A DNA stretch of 64,000 bases from JALZKA01 sp963786495 (GCA_963786495.1 CAWAZL010000002.1:1178001-1242000), one strand, 5' to 3'. Positions 1 through 8,390 are shown, counted from the stretch's first letter. Translations and numbers: made by a program. The notes: generated from the sequence alone by a model not told the origin.

Positions 1-274
1 TGACCTCGTTGTTCGCCTTCGAGACCCAGACCCGCACTTCCTGGTTGGGAACGAACGGGCGGACGTAGCCGACGCCGAGGACCTTGCTGCCGACATGGAC
101 CTTGCTGCCGTTGACGTTCTTCAAGGCGATGCGGACCTTGGCGTCCTTCGGAGCTCCCTGGAGAAGCTGGTGTTCGGCTTGGTTCTTGGCGGGGTCCTCA
201 GCCTGTTTTTGGGCCGAGGCCTGCGCGGGGGCGAGAAGTGTGAGGGCAGCGAGGGGGTAAAGGAAGCGCTTCAT
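1..274 (-). CDS. Secreted protein, N-terminal part only (possibly an L,D-transpeptidase)
   Basis: The frame starts at an ATG read from 274 and runs off the left edge with no stop, so about 91 residues are visible. It opens with MKRFLYPLAALTLLAPAQAS, a typical Sec signal peptide. A short Q/A/E/K-rich spacer follows, then a beta-rich stretch (KVRIALKNVNGSKVHVGSKV and an RPFVPNQEVRVWV segment). In related actinobacteria this Arg-Pro-Phe-Val-Pro type of domain often precedes a peptidoglycan-binding or L,D-transpeptidase module. That module would lie outside the window, so the function is a guess, while export is well supported. No Shine-Dalgarno sequence stands out before the start. Confidence 0.6.
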   Translation of the reverse strand, partial: MKRFLYPLAALTLLAPAQASAQKQAEDPAKNQAEHQLLQGAPKDAKVRIALKNVNGSKVHVGSKVLGVGYVRPFVPNQEVRVWVSKANNEV

Positions 275-318
275 TGCCGTAATTGTGCCATCTCGCGTAG
301 TCATCACGATGCGGTTCC

Positions 319-1080
319 TCACTGGCTCAGCAACGGAACGATCGCGATCGCGTTATTCACCATGTGCAGGACGATCGGCGGCCCAAGCGATCCGGTGCGC
401 TCATAAAGCCAGGCCAGGATCACGCCGAGGCACGAGAGCAGGCCCGCTACGGCCAGGTCGCCCTGGGGCAGATGCACGGAGCCGAAGAGCAGGCCCGAGA
501 CGCCCGCCGCGACCCAGAACGGAGTCCGGCTGCGCATCGCGCCGAAGAAAAGGCCGCGAAAGAGGGTCTCCTCCGTGATCGGCGCGGCGATGACGATCAG
601 GAAAACGGTCGCGATGGCGGTGATCGTCGTCTCGTTGAACTCGACGTCCTCCACCAGCGTGTCCTGCTCGGGCGTGAAGAAGAGTGCGGTGAAGATCACC
701 GTGATCGCGATCTGCGCGCCCATAGCGGCGGCGACGAGCCAGAGATGTTTGGCCTTGAACGGGACGAAACCCACCACGCGCCACGGGCGGGAGGTCACGC
801 GCCTTGCGGCAACCATGATCGGCACGCCGACGAACAGGAGCCCCTGTGGGATGAGCGCGACGAGGGTGGCGTCGGGCTCCGTATCGATCAGGCTCAGGAC
901 GATCGCACCCGCAATCCCGAGCCCCAGGAAGATGATCAGGAAGCCGGTCAGCGCGTCGATTGGCCGGAGTGGGGACCAGGGTCCCGCGTTGCCGGCCTTC
1001 CCGGACTCCGGAGCCGGGACAAAACGAGGAGGTGGCGAGGACTCTGGAGGCGGCGGTCCGAACGAGCCGTATTCAGCCAC
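319..1080 (-). CDS. CPBP family intramembrane metalloprotease
   Basis: A 253-residue polytopic membrane protein of the CAAX-protease/bacteriocin-processing (CPBP, Abi) family. A proline-rich cytoplasmic N-terminus of about 35 residues precedes roughly seven hydrophobic segments. The family's motif 1 is intact as EETLFRGLFFGAMR (Glu-Glu-x3-Arg), and a later helix carries FGSVHLPQGD, supplying the His expected of motif 2. These residues form the intramembrane catalytic site. Family members cleave membrane substrates or act in bacteriocin self-immunity, but the substrate here cannot be told. The start overlaps the stop of the upstream HAD gene by 8 bases, so the two are probably co-transcribed and translationally coupled. 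Confidence 0.9.
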   Translation of the reverse strand: MAEYGSFGPPPPESSPPPRFVPAPESGKAGNAGPWSPLRPIDALTGFLIIFLGLGIAGAIVLSLIDTEPDATLVALIPQGLLFVGVPIMVAARRVTSRPWRVVGFVPFKAKHLWLVAAAMGAQIAITVIFTALFFTPEQDTLVEDVEFNETTITAIATVFLIVIAAPITEETLFRGLFFGAMRSRTPFWVAAGVSGLLFGSVHLPQGDLAVAGLLSCLGVILAWLYERTGSLGPPIVLHMVNNAIAIVPLLSQ

Positions 1081-1723
1081 TTCTCACCGCTCGGGCGACC
1101 TCGGCCAGCGAGGAGATGTCGCCGCCGCCCGCCCGATCGAGGTGCAGCGCGCGAATGCCGGCGGCGCCTGCGCCCGCAATGTCTTCCTCGACGGTGTCCC
1201 CCACGTGGAGCGCTTCGTCGGGCCCGCAGCCCGCCAGGTCAAGCGCGGCCTTGAAGATCGCCGGGTCGGGCTTGCGCACGCCGCTTCCGGCTGACGTCAC
1301 GAAGCCGTCGACCGCATCGTCGAGCCCGCACCGCTCGAGCACCTCAGGTAGCGAGATGTCCCAGTTCGAGACGCAAACGATCCGAAGGCCGGCCTTGCGA
1401 AGCTCGTCGAGGGCAGGCCGCGCGTCGTCGAAGGCGTGGAACCGGATCGCGTCCATCATCGTCTTGACCGGAACCTCGCGGTCGAGCTCCCAGGAGAGGA
1501 TGTCCGCGCAGCGGGTGCGAAGGGCCTCGAGGGATGCGGCGTCTTTGCCCTCGTGCGCGTGCTCCTTGTAGTAGTCCATCTCAGCCTTGACGGCGGGCGC
1601 AACCTCGGCCTCGTCCATCTCCAGGACCTTCGCCAGGGGGACCCACGGAGGGTCGAGATCAACGAGCGTTCCGAGCACGTCGAAAAGCACGGCGCGGGTC
1701 GGTTGTGAGGCTGAAGGGGTCAT
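1073..1723 (-). CDS. HAD superfamily hydrolase (subfamily IA)
   Basis: A phosphatase-like HAD protein of about 216 residues. Motif I is FDVLGTLVD near the N-terminus and carries the nucleophilic Asp. The second Asp usual at +2 is replaced by Leu, as in haloacid-dehalogenase-like members, so a dehalogenase-type or relaxed phosphatase activity is possible. Motif II is the VCVSNWD serine region. Motifs III and IV are a KPDPAIF lysine and HVGDTVEEDIAGA acidic pair. An ATG 45 bases further upstream (1768) is also in frame. The start at 1723 is preferred because it leaves room for promoters before the divergent MscS gene and begins just before the conserved domain. The 3' end overlaps the CPBP protease start. 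The substrate is unknown. Confidence 0.85.
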   Translation of the reverse strand: MTPSASQPTRAVLFDVLGTLVDLDPPWVPLAKVLEMDEAEVAPAVKAEMDYYKEHAHEGKDAASLEALRTRCADILSWELDREVPVKTMMDAIRFHAFDDARPALDELRKAGLRIVCVSNWDISLPEVLERCGLDDAVDGFVTSAGSGVRKPDPAIFKAALDLAGCGPDEALHVGDTVEEDIAGAGAAGIRALHLDRAGGGDISSLAEVARAVRSG

Positions 1724-1775
1724 TCGCGGAGCTAGCTTGGCAGGATCGATTTCGGACCCGGTAATCATTGATCAC

Positions 1776-2555
1776 ATGGTCGGAAGCTTCATCGAAACAG
1801 ACTCAGACCTCTTTGGCGCCGTTATCACGGTCGCGGTGTCGATCGTGATCGCGTACCTGGTGGATCGGATCGTGCTGGCGCGCGGTGGTCGCCTCGCCGG
1901 GCAGGTCACGGACGTCGGCGTTTCACGCGCCGCCGCTACCCGGCTTCGCGTCGTTCGCAGGCTCGTATTCGTGACGATCGTCGTCGTCGGCATCGGCCTC
2001 GCGCTCAGCCAGTTCACGAAGCTCGAGAAGCTGGCAACAGGCCTCCTCGCCTCGAGCGCCGTGCTCGGCATCGTCCTCGGCCTCGCCGCACGCCAGGTGC
2101 TGGCGAACCCGCTGGCGGGGATCCTGCTCGCGGTCACCCAGCCGATCAGGATCGGCGACACGATCACCCTCGATGACGAGACCGGCCGGGTCGACGACCT
2201 GACGCTTTCGTACACCTACATCGACACGGGCGATGGCCGCCTGATGGTCGTCCCGAACGAGAAGGTGGTCACGAACACCGTCTTCAACCGCTCGACCGGC
2301 GACCAGAACGCGCCGGTCGCCTGTTCGGTGTGGCTCCCGCCGGGCGGCGACATCGAGAAGGCACGTGCAGCGCTCGCCCCGCTCGAGGCGTCCGAGATCG
2401 AGACCGCCGAGATCACGCCTGAGGGTGTCCGTCTCGTCGTCCACGGCCCGCACGGCAGCGCTCGCACCTCCGTCTCCGGCGAAGAATCGGCGCTGCGCGA
2501 GCGCGCCCACCAGCTCCTGCTGAACGCAGGCGTGCTCGAGACCGACGCTGAATAG
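1776..2555 (+). CDS. MscS-family mechanosensitive channel
   Basis: A 259-residue small-conductance mechanosensitive channel homologue, near the minimal size for the family. Two hydrophobic helices (about residues 10-30 and 58-78) precede the pore-lining TM3, which shows the Gly/Ala-packed pattern GIVLGLAARQVLANPLAGIL. The beta domain follows with QPIRIGDTITLDDETGRVDDL and the NEKVVTNTVFNRST loop typical of MscS. The C-terminal alpha/beta domain ends in LLNAGVLETDAE. The channel would open on hypo-osmotic shock in the inner membrane. Longer upstream reading in the same frame is antisense to the HAD gene and is not family-like, so the ATG at 1776 is taken as the start. No Shine-Dalgarno is visible. 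Confidence 0.9.
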   Translation: MVGSFIETDSDLFGAVITVAVSIVIAYLVDRIVLARGGRLAGQVTDVGVSRAAATRLRVVRRLVFVTIVVVGIGLALSQFTKLEKLATGLLASSAVLGIVLGLAARQVLANPLAGILLAVTQPIRIGDTITLDDETGRVDDLTLSYTYIDTGDGRLMVVPNEKVVTNTVFNRSTGDQNAPVACSVWLPPGGDIEKARAALAPLEASEIETAEITPEGVRLVVHGPHGSARTSVSGEESALRERAHQLLLNAGVLETDAE

Positions 2556-2623
2556 CTCGTCGCAGCAGCCTGCAAGGTGATCCACGGGCTGGATTGCCTC
2601 GTTACCCTTTTCACTAGCTAGGT

Positions 2624-4777
2624 ATGTCTTCACGAGCACGAAAGCGCCACGAGCGCTCGAACGGCTCCCCCGTCAAGAAGATGCTGCTGGGATTCGGCGT
2701 AATCCTGGTGGTGATCGGCATTGCGGCGGGCGCTGCTGCGGGCTGGGTCTACGACATGTGGAACGACGCCGGCTCCGTCTGGGACGAAAAGCCCGTCGAG
2801 CCTGGGGCCAATTCGGTCGTCTATGCAGCCGATGGGTCCCTCCTGGGCTACATCGACGCGAACATCATCCGCGAGCCGGTGGGGCTGAAAGCGATCCCGA
2901 AGTCGCTCCAGAACGCGACGATCGCGATCGAGGACGAGAACTTCTACGAGCACGACGGCGTCGACTACTCCGCGATCGTCCGCGCGACGGTCGAGAACGT
3001 GGAGGCCGGCGAGATCGAGCAGGGCGCGTCGACGATCACCCAGCAGCTCGTTCGAAACCTCTACATCAAGGATCCCGAGGACACCTTCGAGCGAAAGCTC
3101 ACCGAGGCGAAGTGGTCGCGCGAGTACGAGGAGCGCTACACGAAGGACGAGATCCTCGAAAAGTACCTCAATACCGCGACGTACGGGACCAACTCGGGCG
3201 ACACGGCTGTGGGGGTCAAGAGTGCCGCGCAGATCTACTTCGACAAGGAGATCGAGGACATCAACGTCGGCGAGGCTGCCCTCCTCGCCGGGCTGCCCCA
3301 GGCGCCCTCTCAGTACAACCCGTTCCTTGCGCCTCAGCAAGCAATCGCGCGGCGGAACCTCGTCCTGGACGCGATGGCGGAAGAGGGCTACATCTCCGAG
3401 GGAGAGCGCCGGAAGTGGTCGCAAGCGGGGCTTGGCTTGCAGCGCGGCTATAAGTACGAGCAGTTCAGGTACCAGTACTTCTTCGACTACGTGCAGCAGG
3501 AGCTGTTCGACCGCTACGGGACCAGCACCACGCGCGTCGGCGGGCTCGAGGTACATACGACGCTCGTTCCCAGCCTCCAGGACACGGCCGAGCAGGCCAT
3601 CCGCAACCACCCCGTCGGCGGCGCGGCGAGGGCGCTCGTATCGACCGATGTCGACACCGGCGAGATCAAGGCGATGGCCTCATCCTCGAACTACGCCGAT
3701 AACAAGTTCAACCTCGCGGCGCAGGGTCGCCGCCAGCCCGGTTCGTCCTACAAGGCCTTCGCGCTGACCGCGGCGGTCGAGCAGGGCATAGACCCGGATA
3801 CCACGACTTACTCCGCGCCTTCGAGCATCACCCTGCCTTCGTATCCCGGCGGGCCAGCTGATTGGAACGTGAGCGGAGGCGGCGGCAAGTCGATGACGCT
3901 GCGAGCCGCAACCGCCAACTCGATCAACACAGTGTTTGCTCAGCTCGTACTCGACGTCACGCCGGAGGCGATGAACGACGTCGCTCACCGCATGGGGATC
4001 ACTTCGCCGACTCAGGATGTGCCCGCCGAGGTGCTGGGTGCCGCCGACGTGTCGGTTCTTGAGATGTCCAACGCGTACGCGACTCTCGCGAACGGCGGCG
4101 TCCACCACGACCCGACGGCGATCAACCGCGTCGAGTTCCCGAACGGCGATGTCGAGGAGCTCGACCCGTCGACCGGCAAGCGCGCGTTCTCCGACGGCGT
4201 CGCCTACACCGTCGCCGACGTCATGAAGGGCGCGCTCGAGTACGGCACGGCCGCCGGGCGTGGCATCGGCTGTCCGGCATCGGGCAAGACCGGTACGACT
4301 GAGGAGAACTCCGATGCCTGGTTCGTCGGCTACACGCCTCACATCTCGACCGCGGTCTGGGTCGGTTACCCCGATGAGCGCATCACGCTCCCCGGCTTCG
4401 GCGGCGACCTCGCCGCGCCGATCTGGCAGGAGTACATGCTGGAAGCTGCGACAGAACCCTGCGACGACTTCCCCGAGCCCAAGGACCCGGCCGAGCTGTC
4501 GTCTGGATCGAGCGGTTACGCCGGCAACACCAGCGACTACGACGACCCTGACGACACGACCGACGACACCGATTCGCCTACGGGGGACCTCGACGGCGAC
4601 GGCTTCCCCGACGAGGCCTATAACCCCGGCACCGGCAACCAGCCCATTCCGGGCGATGACGACGGCGGCGGGGACAGGCCCCCAGCCAACCCGAACGCCG
4701 GCGGCGGAGGTGGCGGCAACCCAGGCGGTGGCGGTGGCGGGAACGGCGGCATCGGCGGCGGCGGCATCGGCGGCTAG
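2624..4777 (+). CDS. ponA: Class A penicillin-binding protein (transglycosylase/transpeptidase)
   Basis: A bifunctional peptidoglycan synthase of 717 residues. A short basic cytoplasmic tail and one transmembrane helix (about residues 20-44) anchor it. The GT51 glycosyltransferase domain shows the catalytic Glu in AIEDENFYEHDGVD (near 103) and GASTITQQLVRNLY (134-147). The transpeptidase domain has SxxK at Ser374-Lys377 (SSYK), an SxN-type NSINTVFAQ segment and KTG at about 555. All key residues are present, so it should polymerise and cross-link lipid II. The last roughly 90 residues are an Asp/Thr-rich linker and a Gly/Asn-rich low-complexity tail, as in many actinobacterial homologues. It appears monocistronic and ends at a convergent hairpin. 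Confidence 0.95.
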   Translation: MSSRARKRHERSNGSPVKKMLLGFGVILVVIGIAAGAAAGWVYDMWNDAGSVWDEKPVEPGANSVVYAADGSLLGYIDANIIREPVGLKAIPKSLQNATIAIEDENFYEHDGVDYSAIVRATVENVEAGEIEQGASTITQQLVRNLYIKDPEDTFERKLTEAKWSREYEERYTKDEILEKYLNTATYGTNSGDTAVGVKSAAQIYFDKEIEDINVGEAALLAGLPQAPSQYNPFLAPQQAIARRNLVLDAMAEEGYISEGERRKWSQAGLGLQRGYKYEQFRYQYFFDYVQQELFDRYGTSTTRVGGLEVHTTLVPSLQDTAEQAIRNHPVGGAARALVSTDVDTGEIKAMASSSNYADNKFNLAAQGRRQPGSSYKAFALTAAVEQGIDPDTTTYSAPSSITLPSYPGGPADWNVSGGGGKSMTLRAATANSINTVFAQLVLDVTPEAMNDVAHRMGITSPTQDVPAEVLGAADVSVLEMSNAYATLANGGVHHDPTAINRVEFPNGDVEELDPSTGKRAFSDGVAYTVADVMKGALEYGTAAGRGIGCPASGKTGTTEENSDAWFVGYTPHISTAVWVGYPDERITLPGFGGDLAAPIWQEYMLEAATEPCDDFPEPKDPAELSSGSSGYAGNTSDYDDPDDTTDDTDSPTGDLDGDGFPDEAYNPGTGNQPIPGDDDGGGDRPPANPNAGGGGGGNPGGGGGGNGGIGGGGIGG

Positions 4778-4784
4778 GCCCGCC

Positions 4785-4828
4785 GAACGTCCCTCAGCCG
4801 CCCCTATAGCGGTAGCTCACGGACGTTC
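4785..4828. terminator. Inverted repeat between convergent genes, possible bidirectional terminator
   Basis: Arms GAACGTCC (4785-4792) and GGACGTTC (4821-4828) are perfectly complementary around a 28-base loop. They sit exactly between the converging ends of the penicillin-binding protein gene (4777) and the membrane protein gene (4837). There is no T tract, and the loop is long, so termination is likely but not certain. Confidence 0.45.
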
Positions 4829-4836
4829 ACCGAGTA

Positions 4837-5259
4837 TCAGCGCGCGTGCCCGTTCGATGATGGGTCGTGCGAGGCGGGCTTGGGCGCGTTCATGTGGCGA
4901 AGCGTCACGTAGACCGCGGCGCCTGCCGCGACGGTGAACAGGGCGGCGAACGGAAGCTCGAGCGCGAATTGCACGAGCAGGGTTGCGCCGGCGACAGCCA
5001 CGGCGGCCACGAGCGCGCGGCGAATCAGAAGCTCGCCGCGGGCGGTCGTACGGAAGAAATAGAAGGCCATCGCAACCGAGCAGGCAACGAGGGTGGCGAA
5101 CGAGAGGACGTAAAGGACTCCCAGGAGGATGTCCTCGGCAAGCGGCTGACCGCAATCGGGTCCGGCGCATGCGGAGTCGAGCGTCGAGACCACGAGCCCG
5201 CCAGGGATCAGCGCCAAATAAGCGAAGACGACCGAGCCCGCCAAGACCAACCACCGCAT
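4837..5259 (-). CDS. Small polytopic membrane protein, function unknown
   Basis: About 140 residues with four hydrophobic stretches, beginning MRWLVLAGSVVFAYLALIPG. A non-membrane loop with a Cys pair (SACAGPDCGQ) sits between the first two helices, where an extracytoplasmic disulfide is possible. Later helices include a CSVAMAFYFF segment and a long Ala/Val/Leu run. The C-terminus (HMNAPKPASHDPSSNGHAR) is polar. I do not recognise a family. The start is set at the ATG at 5259 because hydrophobic coding begins there and upstream sequence is antisense to thiL. It diverges from thiL with only 19 bases between start codons, so the two genes must share very short control regions. Confidence 0.75.
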   Translation of the reverse strand: MRWLVLAGSVVFAYLALIPGGLVVSTLDSACAGPDCGQPLAEDILLGVLYVLSFATLVACSVAMAFYFFRTTARGELLIRRALVAAVAVAGATLLVQFALELPFAALFTVAAGAAVYVTLRHMNAPKPASHDPSSNGHAR

Positions 5260-5265
5260 GAGACC

Positions 5266-5271
5266 TATTCT
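5266..5271 (+). promoter_or_regulatory. Putative -10 box for leaderless thiL
   Basis: TATTCT lies 7 bases before the thiL ATG, with no Shine-Dalgarno sequence between. This places transcription start at or next to the start codon. It is one of a repeated pattern in this window. Confidence 0.5.
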
Positions 5272-5278
5272 GACGAGC

Positions 5279-6295
5279 ATGCTCGGTGAGTTCGACTTGA
5301 TCGCGCTTCTTCGGGAGCGCATCGCGGCGGCGGGCGCCACCGTCGGCGACCACGTGATCGTTGGAAGCGGTGACGACGCGGCGGTGGTCGAGCCACGTGG
5401 CATGACGGTCACCTCGGTCGACGCGCTCGTCGAGGGCATTCACTTCAGGCGTTCCACCTTTCCTGCGGACGCGATCGGGCACAAGGCGCTGACAGTCGCA
5501 CTGTCCGACCTTGCGGCGATGGGCGCTCAGCCAGGCGAGGCATATGTGCAGCTCGGGGTGCCCGAGGACATCTCCGAGAACGAGCTCGCCGGCATCGCGG
5601 ACGGGCTTGGCTCCGTCGCCAACGACTACGCCGTCTCGGTGGCGGGCGGCGACGTGGTTGCCTCGCCGGTCCTGTTCCTTGCCATCACCGTGGTCGGCTA
5701 TCTGCGCGAGGAGAGCCCACACGTGACGAGGGCCGGTGCCCAGGAGGGCGACGTCCTGATATTGACCGGGCCGGTCGGGGGCGCGGCTGCCGGGCTCCTG
5801 TTGCTCGAGGACGAGGGGCTCTTCAGTGCCGTCGACCCGGCACGGAGCGAGGCGCTGCGCGGGCGCCAGCTCCGTCCGCAAGCGCAGGTCGGCGCCGGCC
5901 TCGCGCTGTCACGCTCGGGCGCGACAGCGATGATCGACGTCTCGGACGGGATAGTCGCGGACGCCGGCCACATCGCAAAGGCCAGCGGCGTGCGCTGCGT
6001 GGTCGAGCTGGGCGACGGGTGCGTGGCCCTTGGCGTCGAGGAGGTCGCGGCGGCCGCGGGGAAGGACACTCTCGCGCTCGCGAGCGGCGGCGAGGACTAC
6101 GAACTTCTGGCGACCGTGCCGGAGGACCGTCTGGAAGAGGCGCTCGAAGCCGTTCGCAGAACCGCCTGCGACCCGGCACTTGCGGGCCGGGTCGAGGCTG
6201 GGGAGGGTGTGGTCCTCGGCGGCCCTACAGGCCGCGAAGTTTCGACTGGCGGGTTTGACCAGCTTCGCTCACGAGTTCGTGGCGAGCCCACCTGA
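5279..6295 (+). CDS. thiL: Thiamine-monophosphate kinase
   Basis: A 338-residue ThiL homologue, which phosphorylates thiamine monophosphate to thiamine diphosphate, the final step of cofactor synthesis. The N-terminus GEFDLIALLRERI is typical. The ATP/Mg-binding signature GSGDDAAVVEP and the SVDALVEGIHF stretch are followed by LSDLAAMGAQPGEAYVQL, and a later MIDVSDGIVADAGHI provides further Mg ligands. The SGGEDYELLATVP motif near the C-terminus is also characteristic. Length and all motifs fit a working enzyme. The ATG at 5279 is chosen over upstream in-frame ATG 5258 because it matches the family N-terminus and the TATTCT box lies just before it. No other thiamine genes are nearby, and no TPP riboswitch is seen. 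Confidence 0.95.
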   Translation: MLGEFDLIALLRERIAAAGATVGDHVIVGSGDDAAVVEPRGMTVTSVDALVEGIHFRRSTFPADAIGHKALTVALSDLAAMGAQPGEAYVQLGVPEDISENELAGIADGLGSVANDYAVSVAGGDVVASPVLFLAITVVGYLREESPHVTRAGAQEGDVLILTGPVGGAAAGLLLLEDEGLFSAVDPARSEALRGRQLRPQAQVGAGLALSRSGATAMIDVSDGIVADAGHIAKASGVRCVVELGDGCVALGVEEVAAAAGKDTLALASGGEDYELLATVPEDRLEEALEAVRRTACDPALAGRVEAGEGVVLGGPTGREVSTGGFDQLRSRVRGEPT

Positions 6296-6386
6296 TCATG
6301 CGCAGCTTGCGGAGGATCTCCTCCGCGACCAACGAGGAGTCAACCTCGTAGGAGTGCTCTGCAACCTGGGTCTTGAGCTTGGTCAT
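6225..6386 (-). CDS. Small FlgM-like (anti-sigma-28-like) protein
   Basis: A 53-residue basic protein. Its core, HSYEVDSSLVAEEILRKL, resembles the conserved C-terminal segment of FlgM anti-sigma factors (Tyr-x-Val-Asp followed by an amphipathic Val-Ala-x-x-Ile helix). The remainder is Arg/Lys-rich. No flagellar genes occur in this window, so a role on another sigma factor, or none, is possible. The start at 6386 has a GAGG 8 bases upstream. A longer form from the ATG at 6440 adds 18 polar residues but lacks a ribosome-binding site. The 3' end overlaps the end of convergent thiL by 71 bases, which is unusual and lowers certainty. Confidence 0.5.
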   Translation of the reverse strand: MTKLKTQVAEHSYEVDSSLVAEEILRKLRMIRWARHELVSEAGQTRQSKLRGL

Positions 6387-6440
6387 GGTCGGATCCTCAT
6401 TGGGGGATGTCTGTTCTTTGTCGGTCAGTGAAGTAGCCAT

Positions 6441-6672
6441 GCCGGGGGGTTTGGCCTTTCATGTATCGCCGGGGGGCGACGCAACATGTAAATGCCTTTC
6501 GTGGCTGTTGCTTTCCTTGTCGTACCCGGCATCGTCTTCGGGCAATCGCGCAAACATCGGACGAACGTCCATCCGACGCACGTCCGGGGGTGCCCCCTAG
6601 GCGTCACCTGAGGACACGACCCCGGTTTCCCCTCGGTTTCGGGGCCATGTCAGACCTTCAGCCCGGAAGCCT
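6441..6672. other. Non-coding GC-rich stretch with several short inverted and direct repeats
   Basis: No convincing gene lies here. On the minus strand, leading into the FlgM-like gene, CCCCCCGGC occurs twice 31 bases apart, each near an ATG triplet, and TCGCC-CCCC-GGCGA can form a hairpin. On the plus strand GGACG-AA-CGTCC is followed by a second ACGTCC-ending copy. GGGGGTGCCCCC and two GGTTTC copies flanked by CCCCG/CGGGG lie near 6590-6645. The density of pairing suggests a structured leader or terminators, but I cannot match it to a known RNA family. Confidence 0.35.
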
Positions 6673-8346
6673 TTAGCTTGCCCTTACCGTGGCGAGCGCC
6701 GCGGTGGCCACGGCGCCGACCGAAGTCAGGGTGAAAAAGACGCCGATCGCCTGGATGAAGCCGATCCCGCCGCCGGCCATGAGGGCCGCGAGCTCAAGTG
6801 GCGTGGACGTGCCCCATCCGAGTTCGGACGCGACGTAGATGAGCGCGACTGCAAGGGGCACGGCGGCAAGGGCGAGCACCGGCAGGGCAAGCGCGGCCGG
6901 CCGGCGCCCCTGGGTGCCGAGAACCGCGACCAGGTGCACGAGCGGCACCAAGAGGAGCGCCATGTACGGATTGACAAGCCACACCACGAAGCAGGCGGCA
7001 ACGGCGGCAAGCCCGGCCGCAGCGCCGGCGCCGAGTGATCCGGGCGGAGACGGGACGCGGCGCAGATGGAGGATCCACCAGAGCCAGGCCGCGAGCGCGA
7101 TCACGAGAATGAGACCGATCACCTCGCTCGCTCCGAGCTCGACCCGGGCGGGGTCATATGGGACGCCTGTCGCGGGGATCACTTCGAGGACGGCCAGCCC
7201 GTAGATGCCGAGACAGACGATGAGCGCGGGAAGCCACCACTCGATTGCCCAGCTGAGCGCGCGCCCGATGTGCCCGCCTTCACGTCTTGCGCGCGCGAGG
7301 ATGCTTGCGGCAACCGCCAACGGCGGAAGAAGCAGGGCCAGGACGACGAGCCCGATGCTCCAGCCCGGAATGAGGTTGTCCCCCGACCATAGAAACCTCC
7401 CGGGCCCGCTCGCCGGCGCCGACGACGACGCATCGAGCGCCGAGATGAGCGCGAGGTACGCCGGGCCGATTCGCGCAAGCGTCTCGGTATCGAAGCGCCC
7501 CCGCCCGTTCTCGGATTCGGGAAGCGGAAGCTCGCCCGCCGACGAAAGCGCGACCGCATCAAGCCCGTCTTCGATCAGTCCCGCCTGCTCGCCGGACGCC
7601 GCCGGGATGGCGTACCTCGCGATCTGCGCCGGTGTCGAGATCTTGCCGGGGCTCAGGTTCGCGCGGTCGCGAAGGATCTCTTCGGCTGTTCGCGCGAGGC
7701 CGATCGGCGGCCCGTTCAGGCCACCCGCTGTTACGAGGTGGGGCTCAAAAGGCTCGTCGAAGCCGGGCTGCGAGATGACTACCACGGCGTCGACTGTGTT
7801 GCGGTCGGGGAGGCCTTCAATCAACTCGCGGGCGCCCTGGCCCTCCGCGCTGGCGCCGCTCGTCGATGCCAGGATGAGCGTGCGGCTCCTGCTGGCCACG
7901 GAGAGCTGGTTCATGAGCTCCAGAAGAACGCCCGTCGCCGCTGCGCTCGATGGGGCGCCCTCGCCCTCGCGGGAGTCCCGGCCGGCGACGACCACGATCG
8001 CGCGGTCGGACTCGCCGGGGAGGGTCAGGATCACGTTGCGAAGCTCGGTTTCCTCGCCGTCGATGGTCGCCTCGAACGCCTGCTCGCCCGCTGTGCCCGT
8101 GACGACCGAACCGAAGCGCTCGGCGACCAGATCGGCGACCGCGTTGTCTTCTTCTGAGCCGGGCTCACGCGAGCCGCCGAGTGCGAGCACGTCGCGGGTG
8201 GCCTTCGCCGCGGTGGCGGCATCGAACTCGAGCGTGCCCGGCGGGGGCTCGACCGGCTCCGGCACACCCCGGAGCGAGAACGCCAAGACGACCAGCGCCA
8301 GCACGGCAGGGATGAATGCGAGTCTGTAGAGGCGGAGGTCAGCCAC
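6673..8346 (-). CDS. M28-like membrane protein, probably catalytically inactive
   Basis: About 557 residues. One N-terminal transmembrane helix (RLAFIPAVLALVVLAFSL) leads into an extracytoplasmic domain with the fold signature of M28 zinc aminopeptidases (AIVVVAGRDSREGEGAPSS, then ATGVLLELMNQLS). A C-terminal half of about seven helices follows, an arrangement seen in membrane-anchored M28 proteins. The His of the family AHxDS motif reads Gly, the Asp of GAxDN reads Ser, and the Glu-Glu pair is replaced (TSGASAEGQ). The zinc site is therefore apparently lost. The GTG at 8346 is taken as start because it precedes the first helix and avoids overlap with the divergent response regulator gene. 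A binding or scaffold role is possible but unproven. Confidence 0.75.
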   Translation of the reverse strand: MADLRLYRLAFIPAVLALVVLAFSLRGVPEPVEPPPGTLEFDAATAAKATRDVLALGGSREPGSEEDNAVADLVAERFGSVVTGTAGEQAFEATIDGEETELRNVILTLPGESDRAIVVVAGRDSREGEGAPSSAAATGVLLELMNQLSVASRSRTLILASTSGASAEGQGARELIEGLPDRNTVDAVVVISQPGFDEPFEPHLVTAGGLNGPPIGLARTAEEILRDRANLSPGKISTPAQIARYAIPAASGEQAGLIEDGLDAVALSSAGELPLPESENGRGRFDTETLARIGPAYLALISALDASSSAPASGPGRFLWSGDNLIPGWSIGLVVLALLLPPLAVAASILARARREGGHIGRALSWAIEWWLPALIVCLGIYGLAVLEVIPATGVPYDPARVELGASEVIGLILVIALAAWLWWILHLRRVPSPPGSLGAGAAAGLAAVAACFVVWLVNPYMALLLVPLVHLVAVLGTQGRRPAALALPVLALAAVPLAVALIYVASELGWGTSTPLELAALMAGGGIGFIQAIGVFFTLTSVGAVATAALATVRAS

Positions 8347-8390
8347 GTGGAATGTAGGTCTACCCTTACCGATATGCGGCTGAGCCCGAC

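Noticed and set aside
1073..1723. HAD protein as the missing trehalose-6-phosphate phosphatase (OtsB)
   Set aside because: The motif I pattern and cap arrangement are those of subfamily IA, not OtsB, and it is 11 kb from otsA on the other strand.
5220..5278. TPP riboswitch upstream of thiL
   Set aside because: Only 19 bases separate thiL from the divergent gene start, too few for the aptamer, and no CUGAGA element is present.
4817..5881. Long antisense frames opposite thiL and many other genes
   Set aside because: They mirror GC-rich codon bias of the real genes, have no domain signatures and lack start signals, so they were left out.
6529..6600. Possible cyclic-di-GMP (GEMM) riboswitch on the plus strand, from GCAAAC...GAAC...GACGCA
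   Set aside because: The conserved GAAA tetraloop, the GGACGCAAAGCC strand and the second helix are missing, and the next plus-strand gene starts 1.8 kb away.
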